Assembly (NCBI GenBank): GCA_015680685.1
Contig: MNCI01017890.1
Coordinates: forward strand, 44,410-84,700
DNA length: 40,291 bases
From: Gnetum montanum
Lineage: Eukaryota; Streptophyta; Gnetopsida; Gnetales; Gnetaceae
Direction: 5' to 3'
Notes under the pieces: model-generated
Told to the model about the DNA's origin: nothing
Database searches by the model: none
The model's input: only the letters and a program-made list of their open reading frames with translations
Position numbers and translations under genes: made by a program
Shown here: in pieces, positions 1 through 8,950 of the stretch
How the letters are laid out: each line of letters opens with the position of its first letter
Position numbering within the stretch: the stretch's first letter is position 1

Positions 1-675
1 ATGATGTGATGAAGGGGAAGAAGAAGGGGATCCATCACCACAGTGATGTTTCTTGCCTCCTCTGCGGCTGCTTCGACCCCGATCGTCGTGACGATCAACG
101 AATCCGTCATTAGTGCGAGTGATTGTTCCTGCCATGAACAGTTGGTGCTCATGGGGATCAGAGCCTGGAATATGTATCGTTGATCTAAGGCCCTGATGCC
201 TAACCTCTTCTCTAGAGTGAGGAGGAGGAACATCATTTTCTAAGAAACCCATCGTGAGGGGTTCCTCTTCTCCTATTTCACTAATGACGTGGGGAACCTT
301 GCCCTTCAGTAGTGAATGTTGGCTCTCCTGCCTTGCATCCCGAATACGTTGGGCGTTTGTGGGTTGATAATCCCTTGTATCATGGTCATCCAAAACGTAT
401 TCTGCGAACAGCTCATGCATGCCAATCTGTACCAAGGCACGGAAAAGCATGTTGGGAGCGGATCGATCTGGGGGTAACACGATGTTACCTTGCATGTCTC
501 TCCACCGCAGTTGCTCATCTTGATGGAAAACAAAGGTAAAATCCGGCACATACTCATCGGGATGAGTATATGTGACCTTAGATTGTTGAGGACATGGTTG
601 ATCTCGGTTATGCGTATGATGCTGACTTTCTCCTGTATTGTCCTTAGGTGAGTTGATTTCGTGAGAAGAAGCCAT
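1..675 (-). CDS. gag: Element A gag, N-terminal part (runs off window edge)
   Basis: An uninterrupted minus-strand frame of 225 codons starts at the ATG at 675-673 and is still open at base 1. The start is chosen because it is the first ATG of this frame after the primer binding site and leaves a 127-base leader. The protein begins MASSHEIN. It has an acidic/polar N-terminal half, then an Arg-rich stretch (RGRSSRRGGKK) followed by a Ser-rich run (SPSSSPSS) near residues 200-225. The gag of element F has the same basic-then-serine arrangement at its N-terminus. The capsid and zinc-knuckle parts would lie off-window. No stop codon occurs in 225 codons, unlike every other gag or pol copy here, so this copy is young. 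Assignment to gag rests on position after LTR and PBS and on the resemblance to F. No domain signature is visible in this piece. Confidence 0.75.
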   Translation of the reverse strand, partial: MASSHEINSPKDNTGESQHHTHNRDQPCPQQSKVTYTHPDEYVPDFTFVFHQDEQLRWRDMQGNIVLPPDRSAPNMLFRALVQIGMHELFAEYVLDDHDTRDYQPTNAQRIRDARQESQHSLLKGKVPHVISEIGEEEPLTMGFLENDVPPPHSREEVRHQGLRSTIHIPGSDPHEHQLFMAGTITRTNDGFVDRHDDRGRSSRRGGKKHHCGDGSPSSSPSSHH

Positions 676-802
676 TTCTATTGGTGTGCTAATTTCACCG
701 TTATTTATTGTTCTTGATTAACTGATTAACCCTAAGGTTCGTTTTAAGCTCACAACGATGTGAGTGATATCCCTTATGTTAAATTGGCGAAAAAACACTT
801 AG

Positions 803-820
803 TCCCCGGCAACGGCGCCA
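803..820 (-). other. Primer binding site of element A, tRNA-Asp type
   Basis: On the plus strand this reads TCCCCGGCAACGGCGCCA, which is the 3' end of plant cytosolic tRNA-Asp including CCA. On the minus strand it is therefore a perfect 18-base primer binding site, one base after the LTR end at 822. It fixes the orientation of element A: the LTR at 822-1854 is its 5' LTR and the interior lies to the left. Athila-type gypsy elements commonly use this primer. The leader between PBS and gag is 676-802. Confidence 0.93.
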
Positions 821-1240
821 ATGATGAGTGGCGAGGTACCCCTACACTCCACCATACGAATACGAGCGTACACGCGCGATCCGGTCGAACTCCGCAGACT
901 AAATGCCTTAACGCCACAAGAAACACTTGGGGTTAATCGTTCGTTGTCTTCCCAGGCTTGCTTGTATGTGTCACGGTGTATGGTTAAGCAAGTCTGAGGT
1001 ATGTGATTTTTTTGGTATTTTCGGCTTATCTTCTATGCTACCAGGAGGAAGGGTTGAGAAAACTAAACTAACTCTAACTAAGATCTAAGTCTAAATTAAC
1101 TAGCGTCAGCATCCGTTCCCACTTGCCGGACACACCCTGAACTATGCAACTGCAGCTTACCAAACGCTAATCGTTACTGGGATCGCCACACGTAACGCAA
1201 GTGCTCGAAGTGGTCGTACTGAGGCACCTATTTAGCCTAC

Positions 1241-1526
1241 GTGTGATAAGCAGCCGATTCCTTAGCCAGCCGTACACACCCGTGGGTGCTCGTAACTAAG
1301 TCGTACTTATCACACGATCTAGCCTAGCAATGAGCAGCCGATTCCTCAACTAGCCGTACACATTAGACCCGGGAGTTACCAAGCGCAGAATCCTGGAATA
1401 CGCTACTGGGTTACCAAGCATCCAATGCTCGTAATTGAGTCGTACTCATGCATTGCGTCAAGCAGCCGATTCCTTGACTAGCCGTACACGTCCGTAGACG
1501 CTCGTAATCAAGTCGTACTTGAACGC
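1241..1526 (-). repeat. Array of three nested stem-loop units in the element A LTR
   Basis: Three units share the boxes CAGCCGATTC, AGCCGTACAC, CTCGTAA and TCGTA. Unit 1 has outer arms GTGTGATAAG (1241-1250) and CTTATCACAC (1306-1315), inner arms CTTAG (1261-1265) and CTAAG (1296-1300), and an apical CACCC/GGGTG pair. Unit 2 has outer arms GCAATGAG (1327-1334) and CTCATGCATTGC (1445-1456), and inner arms CTCAA/TTGAG. Unit 3 has outer arms GCGTCAAG (1455-1462) and CTTGAACGC (1518-1526), inner arms CTTGA/TCAAG and an apical CGTC/GACG pair. The arm sequence differs between units but stays self-complementary. The array lies downstream of the TATA box and poly(A) signal, so it should be in the U5 leader of the genomic RNA. 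Confidence 0.85.
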
Positions 1527-1591
1527 ACTAGGAAAGCAGAAAAGAAAGCAATAAAACCATGTACTGCAAGGTTTATCCAATCAAGTTCGTC

Positions 1592-1597
1592 TTTATT
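1592..1597 (-). terminator. Polyadenylation signal AATAAA in the A LTR
   Basis: AATAAA on the minus strand lies about 170 bases downstream of the TATA box, a normal length for an R region. The copy in LTR B is conserved at 38582-38587. It places the R/U5 border near 1570 and the hairpin array in U5. Confidence 0.55.
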
Positions 1598-1763
1598 GCC
1601 GTACACAACTTGGGTTCAGGTTACAAGCTGCTCGAATAAAGAGCCGTTCACTCTAGGACTCCTACTGCGGGCACATGGGGAAAAATTCTAACTCTGAAGT
1701 GATCAATCTGCCAGAGCTTCGCTACACTAGCCAGGATTGGGAAATGAAGGGAGTGCCGCCTCT

Positions 1764-1828
1764 TATTTATAGATATGGTGGCGGGACGCGATATCGCGTA
1801 CGCGATATCGCATGGGATGCGATATCGC
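1764..1828 (-). promoter_or_regulatory. Element A LTR promoter: TATA box plus three GCGATATCGC decamers
   Basis: The minus-strand TATAAATA is at 1764-1771. Upstream of it, a perfect 24-base palindrome at 1788-1811 is made of two GCGATATCGC decamers separated by GTAC, using shared ends, and a third decamer lies at 1819-1828. LTR B has the same layout, with TATA at 38754-38761 and decamers at 38778-38801 (one mutated) and 38812-38821. Transcription should start near 1735 on the minus strand. The factor that would bind the decamers is unknown to me. Confidence 0.7.
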
Positions 1829-1854
1829 AGCCTAGTGTAAGTCGCGTTTCATCA

Positions 1855-2235
1855 GTGATGATGAAGCTATGCCTTGCAGAAAGACTTAGGCATTATGGGT
1901 CCAATGATATCCAACTCCCATCATTAAATCACCATGTTATCTAGCTTATATGTAACTCAGTTGGTGATACATGTATCAAGTTGCTATATCATTGGCATGT
2001 GTCCCATCGCTTAACCTTTTGTAGGTAGTCATGTTTCATATGGGGCTAATAGTAACCTAACCATCTAATCTTAGTGATCATGCCCTTCACAAACTCCCTT
2101 GTGAACCTCCTCTAGGATTGTTCTAGCTTCACTTTTACCCAAGCACTTTAGGAGTGTGCCATCATAGGATTGTCAACATAATGTGTTATCACCTATGATA
2201 ACATATTGCTTTAACCACTTAGGTATGACATCCTT
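1855..2235 (-). pseudogene. Element D integrase, N-terminal fragment (Tat/Ogre-like)
   Basis: The minus-strand translation matches the integrase of element C. A zinc-finger-like segment (VHKGVCEGH) is followed by the start of the catalytic core (WELDIIGPIMPKS), which holds the first Asp of the D,D,E triad. The sequence then stops at 1855, where the LTR of element A begins, so the rest of the core lies beyond A, off-window. Several in-frame stops and frame changes show that it is inactive. The upstream neighbour is the RNase H region of the same element. Confidence 0.8.
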
Positions 2236-2830
2236 CTAAGCAGTAGTCAGGCCTTGTGAGGATTCATCATGCATAAGGTAAATTTTGATATTTTCATACC
2301 ACTCCTTGGAAGGAGTAATATGAGTGATGATGACAAAGGTATCCTTAGTCTTTTGCGTGATGGAAATAGCACAATCCACAATTAAAGTGGACAACTTGCT
2401 AAACACATCTGGCATCACAATGAGGCCTAATGTTGCAATTGCATTAGCTATGGCATTTCCCTTTTGATTTATCTATTGGATATCAATGTCTATGAATTTT
2501 TGTAATAACTACTTCCCTAGGTCACAGTAAGGTTGTAAGTGCTTAGCTTTGCATGCATAGACTTTGATTACTTGGTTAACCAAAATTTGTGAATCACCTT
2601 TGATGGCTAGGTGTCTAATTTCTAGGTCACAAGCTACCATTATCCCTTTGATCAAACCCTCAAATTCCACTATGTTGTTGGTACATGGGAACTCAAAACA
2701 ATAGGCAAAGGGTTGGATCTCATCATATGGAAATGTTACAATGGTAGTAGCACTAGCCCCATGGGTGGTTGAAGCTCCATCAAAGTTCATGACTACCTCA
2801 TAACCCTTGAGCACTTGGCTAACTATGTTA
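2236..2830 (-). pseudogene. Element D second (archaeal-type) RNase H and linker
   Basis: The segment starting VVMNFDGAS (near 2800) keeps the first acidic residue of an RNase H fold. It is followed by NNIVEFEGLIKGIMVACDL, the second acidic helix, and GDSQILVNQV, the third acidic site. This is the additional RNase H known from Tat-lineage gypsy elements, which lies after the ordinary one. The linker to integrase (2236-2418) includes EWYENIKIYL, matching EWYDDIKTFL in element C. The catalytic residues look intact here, although stops occur between the domains. Confidence 0.8.
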
Positions 2831-2979
2831 ATTTGCTCATCAGGGAACTCAGGATCTATGGTTTCTTGGTCATCAACAAGTGAAACTCTAAGTTTTACGA
2901 CTATAGCTTAACCTTTTGTTGAGGATTCAAAGACATAATGGAGGTCAAACTCCATGGTTATGGTTTTCCATCAAGCTAT

Positions 2980-3430
2980 ACAGCTACTTTCATAGATGTT
3001 GTTCATTATGGCTCTAAGTATGTTATCCTTGCAAATTATGTTGACTTGGCTTCTAAAGAGGTAGTGTCTTCATTTCTTCAAAGAAAAGATTAGTCCTAGA
3101 CAATACTTCTTCACTTTAGTGTATCAGGTCTCATGGGCAACTAACCTATGGCTAAGGTAGTATACAGGCATTTCTGCTACATCATCACATTTCTAATAGA
3201 GTAGAGAGGCAATGGATGTATCAGAGATGGTAAGATAAATGTAACATGGTTTACCCTCTTGTAGAGAATAGACTATTGGTAGTTATGTCAACTCTTGCTT
3301 AAGGTTTCCAAAGGCCTCATAGCATTGAGCTATCCACTCATAGTGAACTCCTTTCTTAAGCAAGTGTTGCATGGATTGTAACTTATCCATAAGCCTAGTG
3401 ATAAATCTATGAATAAACTGTAACTTTTCT
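2980..3430 (-). pseudogene. Element D first (gypsy-type) RNase H
   Basis: Minus-strand reading gives MQHLLKKGVHYEWIAQC, then KPCYIYLTISDTSIASLL, then PVYYLSHRLVAHE and finally KKxRHYLFRSQVNIICK. This is the usual RT-RNase H connection and gypsy RNase H order. The aligned segment of element C (20880-21240) has the same blocks. There are several in-frame stops. The domain sits directly downstream of RT and upstream of the second RNase H. Confidence 0.75.
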
Positions 3431-3439
3431 TGTAATTCT

Positions 3440-4520
3440 CAAAGCTCTTTAAGGTTGGTAGGTGTTTCTAATTTGGATATGGCCTCAATAATATAAGGGG
3501 CTATGCATATCCTTGCTTTAGAGACTACAAAGTCAATCATCTTACCAGTCTTAACATCAAAGACATACTTCTTAGGATTGAGCCTAAGCTCATATTTGAG
3601 GCATCATTTAAGCATAAGATCTAGGTCATTAGCTTGATCATCAGGTATTTGAGACTTCATAGGTATATCATCTATGTAATCATTAAGAAAACCTAACATG
3701 TAATCACTAAAGATATAGGTCATGGCTCTTTGGTATGTTGCTTTGGTATTATTAATGCCAAAGGACATCATGATATAACAAAAAGTACCCCATGGGGTCA
3801 TTAAGGTTGTGCTAAGTTGGTGCTCTGGGTTGATCCTAATTTGTTTATATCTCATGAATCCATCCATAAAGGACAATAAGGCATGTCTAGCAAAGAGAAT
3901 TCATCCTTGATGGCTGCTTTATTTAGGTCTCGAAAATCAATGCAAATATAGATACTCCCATTTTTCTTAGGGACTACCACTATGTTAGATACCCATTTTG
4001 CATAATCAATAGCCTTAATGAAACCTACTTGGTAGAGCTTTGAGATTTTATCACATATTGCCAAGGCCAAATCAGGTCTAATCTTGTGGACTTTTTGCTT
4101 AATTGGTCTAATGGTAGAGTCCAATATGATGTTGTGATAGACTAGACATGGGTTTAGGCCTAACATATCTTCATATGACCAGGAAAATGCCTTAATGTTG
4201 TTTTGTAAGACTTTGGTGATATCTTGAGCACATTGAGCCTCCAATGAGAAACTTAGTTTAAGGGTTTTCTCCTCACCACTATGTGTTGTGACAGGAACCT
4301 CCACTAGAGGGTCTCTGGTTATGTATTCTGCTTCTAAGTCAAGGGTTTTGGCTAGGCTCTTAGGCCATTCTAGAGGTTTTTCTATTGAGGCTATGTGGTC
4401 TACAAAACTCTCAAGCTAAAGATCTAGGCAATCAAGGTTGATACACCATTTAATATCATTGTGAGGTCCATGTAGACGCAAAGGCAAATTGATTTACTCC
4501 TAGGTACTCATACTTTGATC
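3440..4520 (-). pseudogene. Element D reverse transcriptase with N-terminal extension
   Basis: The minus-strand frame 4304-3852 carries AFSWSYEDMLGL, the KQK...VHKIRP block and VVVPKKNGSIYICIDFRDLN, the RT finger/palm motifs. The frame then breaks and continues at 3876-3604 with MDGFMRYKQIRINPEHQLSTT and the catalytic YIDD (LLNDYIDDI), whose two Asp residues are intact. Compared with element C, about 36 bases are missing at the break (near 3860-3885), removing the residues before the FMDG motif. The extension up to 4520 matches C's exon from 19707. The upstream limit is the candidate splice acceptor at 4521-4522. Confidence 0.85.
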
Positions 4521-4545
4521 CTGCATATCAACCAAAAGCATATTA
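4521..4545 (-). other. Candidate splice acceptor before D's RT exon
   Basis: On the minus strand the sequence reads CTTTTGGTTGATATGCAG followed by GATCAAAG. Element C has TTTTTTGGTTGTCTTGCAG then GATTCTTGG at the equivalent place (19690-19706). The shared pyrimidine-rich tract and TGCAG/GAT junction in two old copies suggest a functional 3' splice site. Ogre-type elements are known to carry an intron between protease and RT. Confidence 0.55.
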
Positions 4546-5205
4546 AGTAACACATGGGTAAAAGTGAATAAATAATGTTAAAATGCCATAAAACATATGC
4601 GAATCTAATGCAATAAGGGCAATCCAAGGTCATCAATGACATAATGTCAATTCAAAAAAGTGCAATAGAGGTGAACAAAGATCACATAAAGGTCAAACAA
4701 GGGGAAGTATAAGGCTACAACTAGTCAATGAAGGCCATAATTTTGTAAGTTTTTGGCCTTAGCAAGCCATGATGCCAGTTTATAGTCTTGATGGACTATG
4801 ATGCTAGTTTAAGGACTTACCATGCCATGGTCATATGGTATTAAACAATAGTCAAGGAAGGTCAAACCCCACTATTTGATACCATTTAAAGGCCAAGAAA
4901 GGTAAATAGAGCTGTAATAAGACAAACAATGAACATATAAGGTTATATAAAGGTCATAGAAGGTTAACAAGGTCAACAAGGCAACATAAGTCCAAAAACA
5001 AGTTAAAACATTACATAATAAGAAAAAAATAAAGCAAAATAGGCTATATATGATAAAATTTGACTAATATACGTAAAAAATGGTTAGGTTTTATTTTAGG
5101 TTTTAGTAGGCCATGTTTTGAGGCTATAGGGCTATTAGATGAGTTTAAACATAGATTAGAATTGTTTATGGGCTATTTGGACCTAAAAATCAAGTTTTTT
5201 AAGGC
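4546..5205 (-). other. Intron-like noncoding stretch of element D
   Basis: I see no coding frame. The stretch is A-rich on the plus strand, with words such as AGGTCAAACAAGG and CAAGGTCAACAAGGCAAC recurring loosely. It is upstream of the RT exon on D's strand and so probably belongs to the intron. No promoter or RNA gene is recognisable. Confidence 0.4.
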
Positions 5206-7690
5206 TTCCATGCTGAGCTAGGCATGGAAACATGGATCCTTAGTTTGGAAACTAAGGAAACTAGATTTTGGAATGCTCAAAGGCCCAAACCTGAGGTTCC
5301 AAGACATTCCCAAGGTAGCACAAGGTCATATTTAACAAAAGCAAGTACTCTAGAGGTCTGTAAAGGCTAAAAAACAAGTTCTAAAGCCTTCCCCCTTGTT
5401 TCCATGCTAGATAGCATGGAAAAGAGTGGGTTTAGCATGCAGAACCAAAATCAAAGAAAAAATGAGATCAAATATGATCAAACAGGTAGCTAAAGTCTAG
5501 ACCTAGAACTTATGCATCTCTCAGCTTTGTTCTGAGGTTATTTGACGTTATTTTGAGTGTCAATAGGTGTCGAAATGGCTTTCCCCCTTTTTTCCATGTT
5601 GGGCATAGTATCCTTAGCATGGAAAAATAGGGGCACACTTATTTTATGAATTTAGAGTGATTTTTGGGCACACTAACTAGGTTTCTAAGCCCCTAGGTTT
5701 GTAGACTTTGATTTTGCAAGTTTCTGGTTGATTTCAAACATGTTTGAAGGCTATGTAAGGGCACATAAGGTCTTCCCCCCTATTTCTATGCTAGGGGAGT
5801 TAATACAACATGGAATAATGGGGGGAATGGATTTTAAAGGTTGAAATAAGGTTAGACAAGAAAAATCTTGAGGCTATGAGGTCATGGGCTTCTTTGGCAT
5901 AGATCTTTGGCTTCCAAGAGTGCCATCTTCCCTCAAAAAGTGGAAAAGAAACTTTCCCTCCCCACACCCCCACCCCCNACTACGAAAGTTACTCTAGTGT
6001 GGAAGAAGCAAGAATCCTAGATCTAGACCAATTCAAGTCATAATAAACCATGCATGTTACCTCTCAGAGTTACCTGGGTCAAGAGCTATGGATCCTTGTC
6101 AAATTTTAGCAGTTTTGAACATCCTTAAGTGGGTTTTTGGCTTTCCCCCATTTTTTCATGCTAGGGATGAAAAGATCAACATGGAAAATAAGGGGCAATG
6201 GGTCTTTGTGCATCTGGGATCAATTTTGTGAAGTTTAATGGCTCCAATGGCTACCGCCAAGATTCTAGAGTGCATGAAAGATCATTTGATGTCATTCTAA
6301 AGTGTTTAGGAGTCTCAAACAAGTCCTCCTTTGAGTTTCCATGCTAAGGATACCATACTTAGCATGGAAAAAGGGATCCTTGGCATGGAGGAACCATGCA
6401 AATCAAGCTATGCATGTTAACCTTCAAGGTTACCAAGGTTAAGGACTAGGGTTTCGTGTCAACTTTAAATAATTTTGAATATTTCTAAGTGTTTTTTGGG
6501 ATTCTCCCCTTTTTTCCTTATTGGAGAAGAAGAGCTCAGCATGGAAAATTAGGGAGAATCAATTTTTGGCATTCTTGCATCAGTTTCTTGAAGTTTCAAG
6601 CCTCCAAACAATGTCAGCACGATCATAGAGCATATGCAAGTTTAGTTAATGTTGTTTTGAGGTAGTTGTGAATCCCAAATGGATCTTCCCCTTAATTTTT
6701 ACACTGAGTAGTATGGAGGGGAAAGTACCTAGTGTGGAGACACGATAAAACTTAGATCTAGCATAGTTTTAACTTCAATCAACCATGCGTGTTAGCCTTC
6801 AGGGCTATCAAAGTTGCAGACTAAAGTTTGGAGTCAAAATGATCATTTTATAGGTTTTCCAAGTGGTTTTTGAGCTTTCCACTCTTTTTCCACATTATGG
6901 ATAGTATGACCAATGTGGAAAATTGGGGGAAATAGATTTTCATACTTTTGCATTATTTTTGATTATGCATGTAGGTCCTTGACATTGCTAGTGGCGTTGT
7001 CAATGCCTAGTGTCAAAATTCTACTATTTTGAAGGTTGATGAATGGTTTCTAGGCTTTCCCTTTTTTTTCCATGTTATGGATTTCATGCTCAATGTGGAA
7101 AATTAGAGGAAAAGCTTTTTGGTCATTTTTTGTCACTTTTGGTCATGCATGTAGGCTCCTAAGGTTGTTGGTATCAACTGCTACCATCTGACATTGAAAT
7201 TTGGTTGTTTCAAGGGTCATTAGGTAATTTTTGGGCTTTACCCTTTTTTCCATGTTGAGGCTTCTATGCTTAGTGTGGAAAATTGGGGGGAAAGCTTTTT
7301 TAGCTTTTTATGGTCAATCCGGTTGTGCATGAGTGTCCATAGGGTTACTGGTGTTGGTGATTAATTTCTAAGATTAAGATATTGTTGTTTTGGAGGTTGT
7401 GAGGGGGTTTTTAGGCTTCCTCCTTTCTTCCATGCTAAGGGTGGAAGGCTTAGCATGGAAGAGACCTCCCCCAATCAAGAAAGTTAGATCTAGGGCAAAT
7501 CAACAACTAAGCAACCATGCATATCAACCTTCAAGGTTGTTGGTGCCGATGGTTAATGTTGGGTGTTAAGATTTGATAATTTGGAGGCATCTAAGTGCCT
7601 CATGAAATATCCCCCCACCTCCCCCACACCCCCCTCCCCCAACCCCCTCTTTCACACTCGGCATGGTGGCTCCCATGTGGATGTAAGGGG
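5206..7690. repeat. Tandem array of about 14 hairpins at about 185-bp spacing
   Basis: Left arms start near 5206, 5399, 5590, 5775, 5955, 6145, 6336, 6505, 6690, 6880, 7055, 7235, 7427 and 7610, giving steps of 169-193 bases. The typical unit is a C-rich stretch, TTTCCATGCTAAG, a short loop, CTTAGCATGGAAA, then a G-rich stretch. Perfect arms occur at 5399-5409/5412-5422 (11 bp), 6336-6348/6358-6370 (13 bp) and 7427-7439/7449-7461 (13 bp). Other units use CCACATT/AATGTGG instead, so the arms vary but stay paired. Spacers share words like ACCATGCATGTTA and CTTCAAGGTTACC. The last unit (7608-7690) is degenerate and C-rich. One undetermined base (N) lies near 5978. Confidence 0.85.
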
Positions 7691-7871
7691 GATGATAGTT
7701 TTGTATTATATTTGAGAAATTTTGAATGATTTTGTAGTTGAAATAAGAGCTAAATGAAAGCTATAAAGCTAGGAAAATAAGGAAACAACATCTTTTGGAG
7801 TTTGAAGTGAGGAATCAAAGTAAATAAAGCACATGAAATGAAATAATATGAGATGTTTCTTAAGAAATATT
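7691..7871. other. AT-rich stretch between the hairpin array and element C
   Basis: This short A-rich segment has no coding signal. It is the target into which element C inserted, since it ends with the duplicated AGCAC. The border between remnants D and E must lie in or near this segment or be lost, because E's 3' LTR is not found on either side. Confidence 0.4.
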
Positions 7872-7876
7872 AGCAC
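7872..7876. repeat. Target site duplication of element C, left copy
   Basis: AGCAC immediately precedes the TG of the left LTR. The same five bases follow the right LTR at 26921-26925. Confidence 0.9.
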
Positions 7877-8078
7877 TGAAACACCACCAATTTTGGGCTT
7901 CAGCACTTTTACTATAAATTTATCTAAGTGTTAAAACTTGGCACATTCTTCTACATGTTTGTGCTACACTCCCTAGCATAGCATGTATCACAGGGCCTAT
8001 TTTGCTAGATCTTTTAAGTATCAACAATAGTTACATGAAAATTTTTCTAAGTGTTTTGCTACACTCTCACCCTACCTA

Positions 8079-8523
8079 CTACGCTCTAGAGTGCAGCCAG
8101 CGTAGCACACATTTCTATGGCTACTTTGCTCAAGTGCCAAGCCAAAAATTATCAAGATGGCTTGGGATGGAAAAAATAGTCTGGCAAATTTTCTAACTCC
8201 TAGGGCTGCTACACTCTACTACACTTTAGAGCTTAGCCAACGTAGCACACATTCTAGTGGCTAGTTTTGCCTAAGTGTTAAGCAAGAAGATGCTAAGCTA
8301 GCTCAACATGGAAGAGGCATTTGGCAAATTTTCTAACTCTTGAGGCTACCCCTCCTACTACACCTTAGAGCATAGCCAGTGTAGCATGAAGGAAATTTTT
8401 AGATTTTGTCAAATTTTTCTAAGTATCCCTGCTACACTCTAGAGTGTAGCCAGTGCTAGACATCTAATTTTGCAAAATTTGACTAAGTGTTGTGCTACAC
8501 TCTAGAGCATAGCCAACATAGCA
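8079..8523. repeat. Five palindrome-bearing units in the C LTR
   Basis: Units near 8080, 8209, 8351, 8431 and 8494 each contain variants of GCTACACTCTAGAGTGTAGC, which is a perfect 20-base palindrome at 8431-8450. The palindrome is usually followed by CAGTGTAGCAC and by a spacer with TTTGGCAAATTTTCTAA. The right LTR keeps a matching series at 25340-25765. The changes are mostly C to T, for example GCATAGC for GTGTAGC. Confidence 0.8.
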
Positions 8524-8928
8524 CTACAAAGAAGCCTCTGATAGCCATCAAAAGCCTCCAGAGCTTAGAATTGGCCTTCATCTCAACTCCAATATTTCTC
8601 CAACAAGCAAGATCAGCAATTTGTATCTACTTTGCACCCCCTATTGGTCCCCCAAATTGTACCTACAATTGACCCTACTTGAAGAGGGAAAGATGTAGTC
8701 CCAGAGTGTAGCCTCCAAGTTGCACTATTTTTGCACTATTTATAGGTACATTTCATTCATTCAAACTTTGGCACATGTAGTCTTGGTAGCATAGTCACAA
8801 TTCATTAGTCTCTGGGGATTTGTTGCAGCACATTAGAGCATAACACTTGCTACTCCCATGGGAGCGTAGCTGGGTCTAACATAGCCCCACCTACCCTCAT
8901 GCCATGTGGTGTCCAATTTGCATTTCAT

Positions 8929-8950
8929 GCTAACCCTAACCCTATAAATA
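8929..8950 (+). promoter_or_regulatory. C LTR core promoter: CTAACCCTAACCC box and TATA
   Basis: CTAACCCTAACCC directly precedes TATAAATA (8943-8950). The same arrangement is exact in the right LTR (TATA at 26177-26184) although the LTRs differ elsewhere. Start of transcription would be expected near 8975. The CCCTAA repeat resembles the plant telo-box motif. Confidence 0.65.

Larger units (their letters stand above)
822..1854 (-). mobile_element. 5' LTR of element A (Athila-like, minus strand)
   Basis: The segment is 1033 bases and bounded by TGATGAG at the left and TCATCA at the right, so it has TG...CA ends with a short inverted repeat. A second copy in the same orientation lies at 37804-38846, about 95% alike by eye. 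Read on the minus strand, the order is three GCGATATCGC decamers, a TATA box, a polyadenylation signal, a hairpin array and the PBS. CpG is plentiful, unlike elements C, D and E. The base after the LTR (1855) starts integrase sequence of element D. The candidate target duplication on this side is GTGAT (1855-1859); its partner is off-window. Confidence 0.92.

Noticed and set aside
803-820. Part of a tRNA-Asp gene
   Set aside because: Only the 18-base 3' end is present and no cloverleaf precedes it. Its place one base from an LTR end makes it a primer binding site.
5979-5979. Real gap or breakpoint at the undetermined base
   Set aside because: It is a single N in a C-rich run inside a hairpin unit and most likely a base-calling uncertainty.
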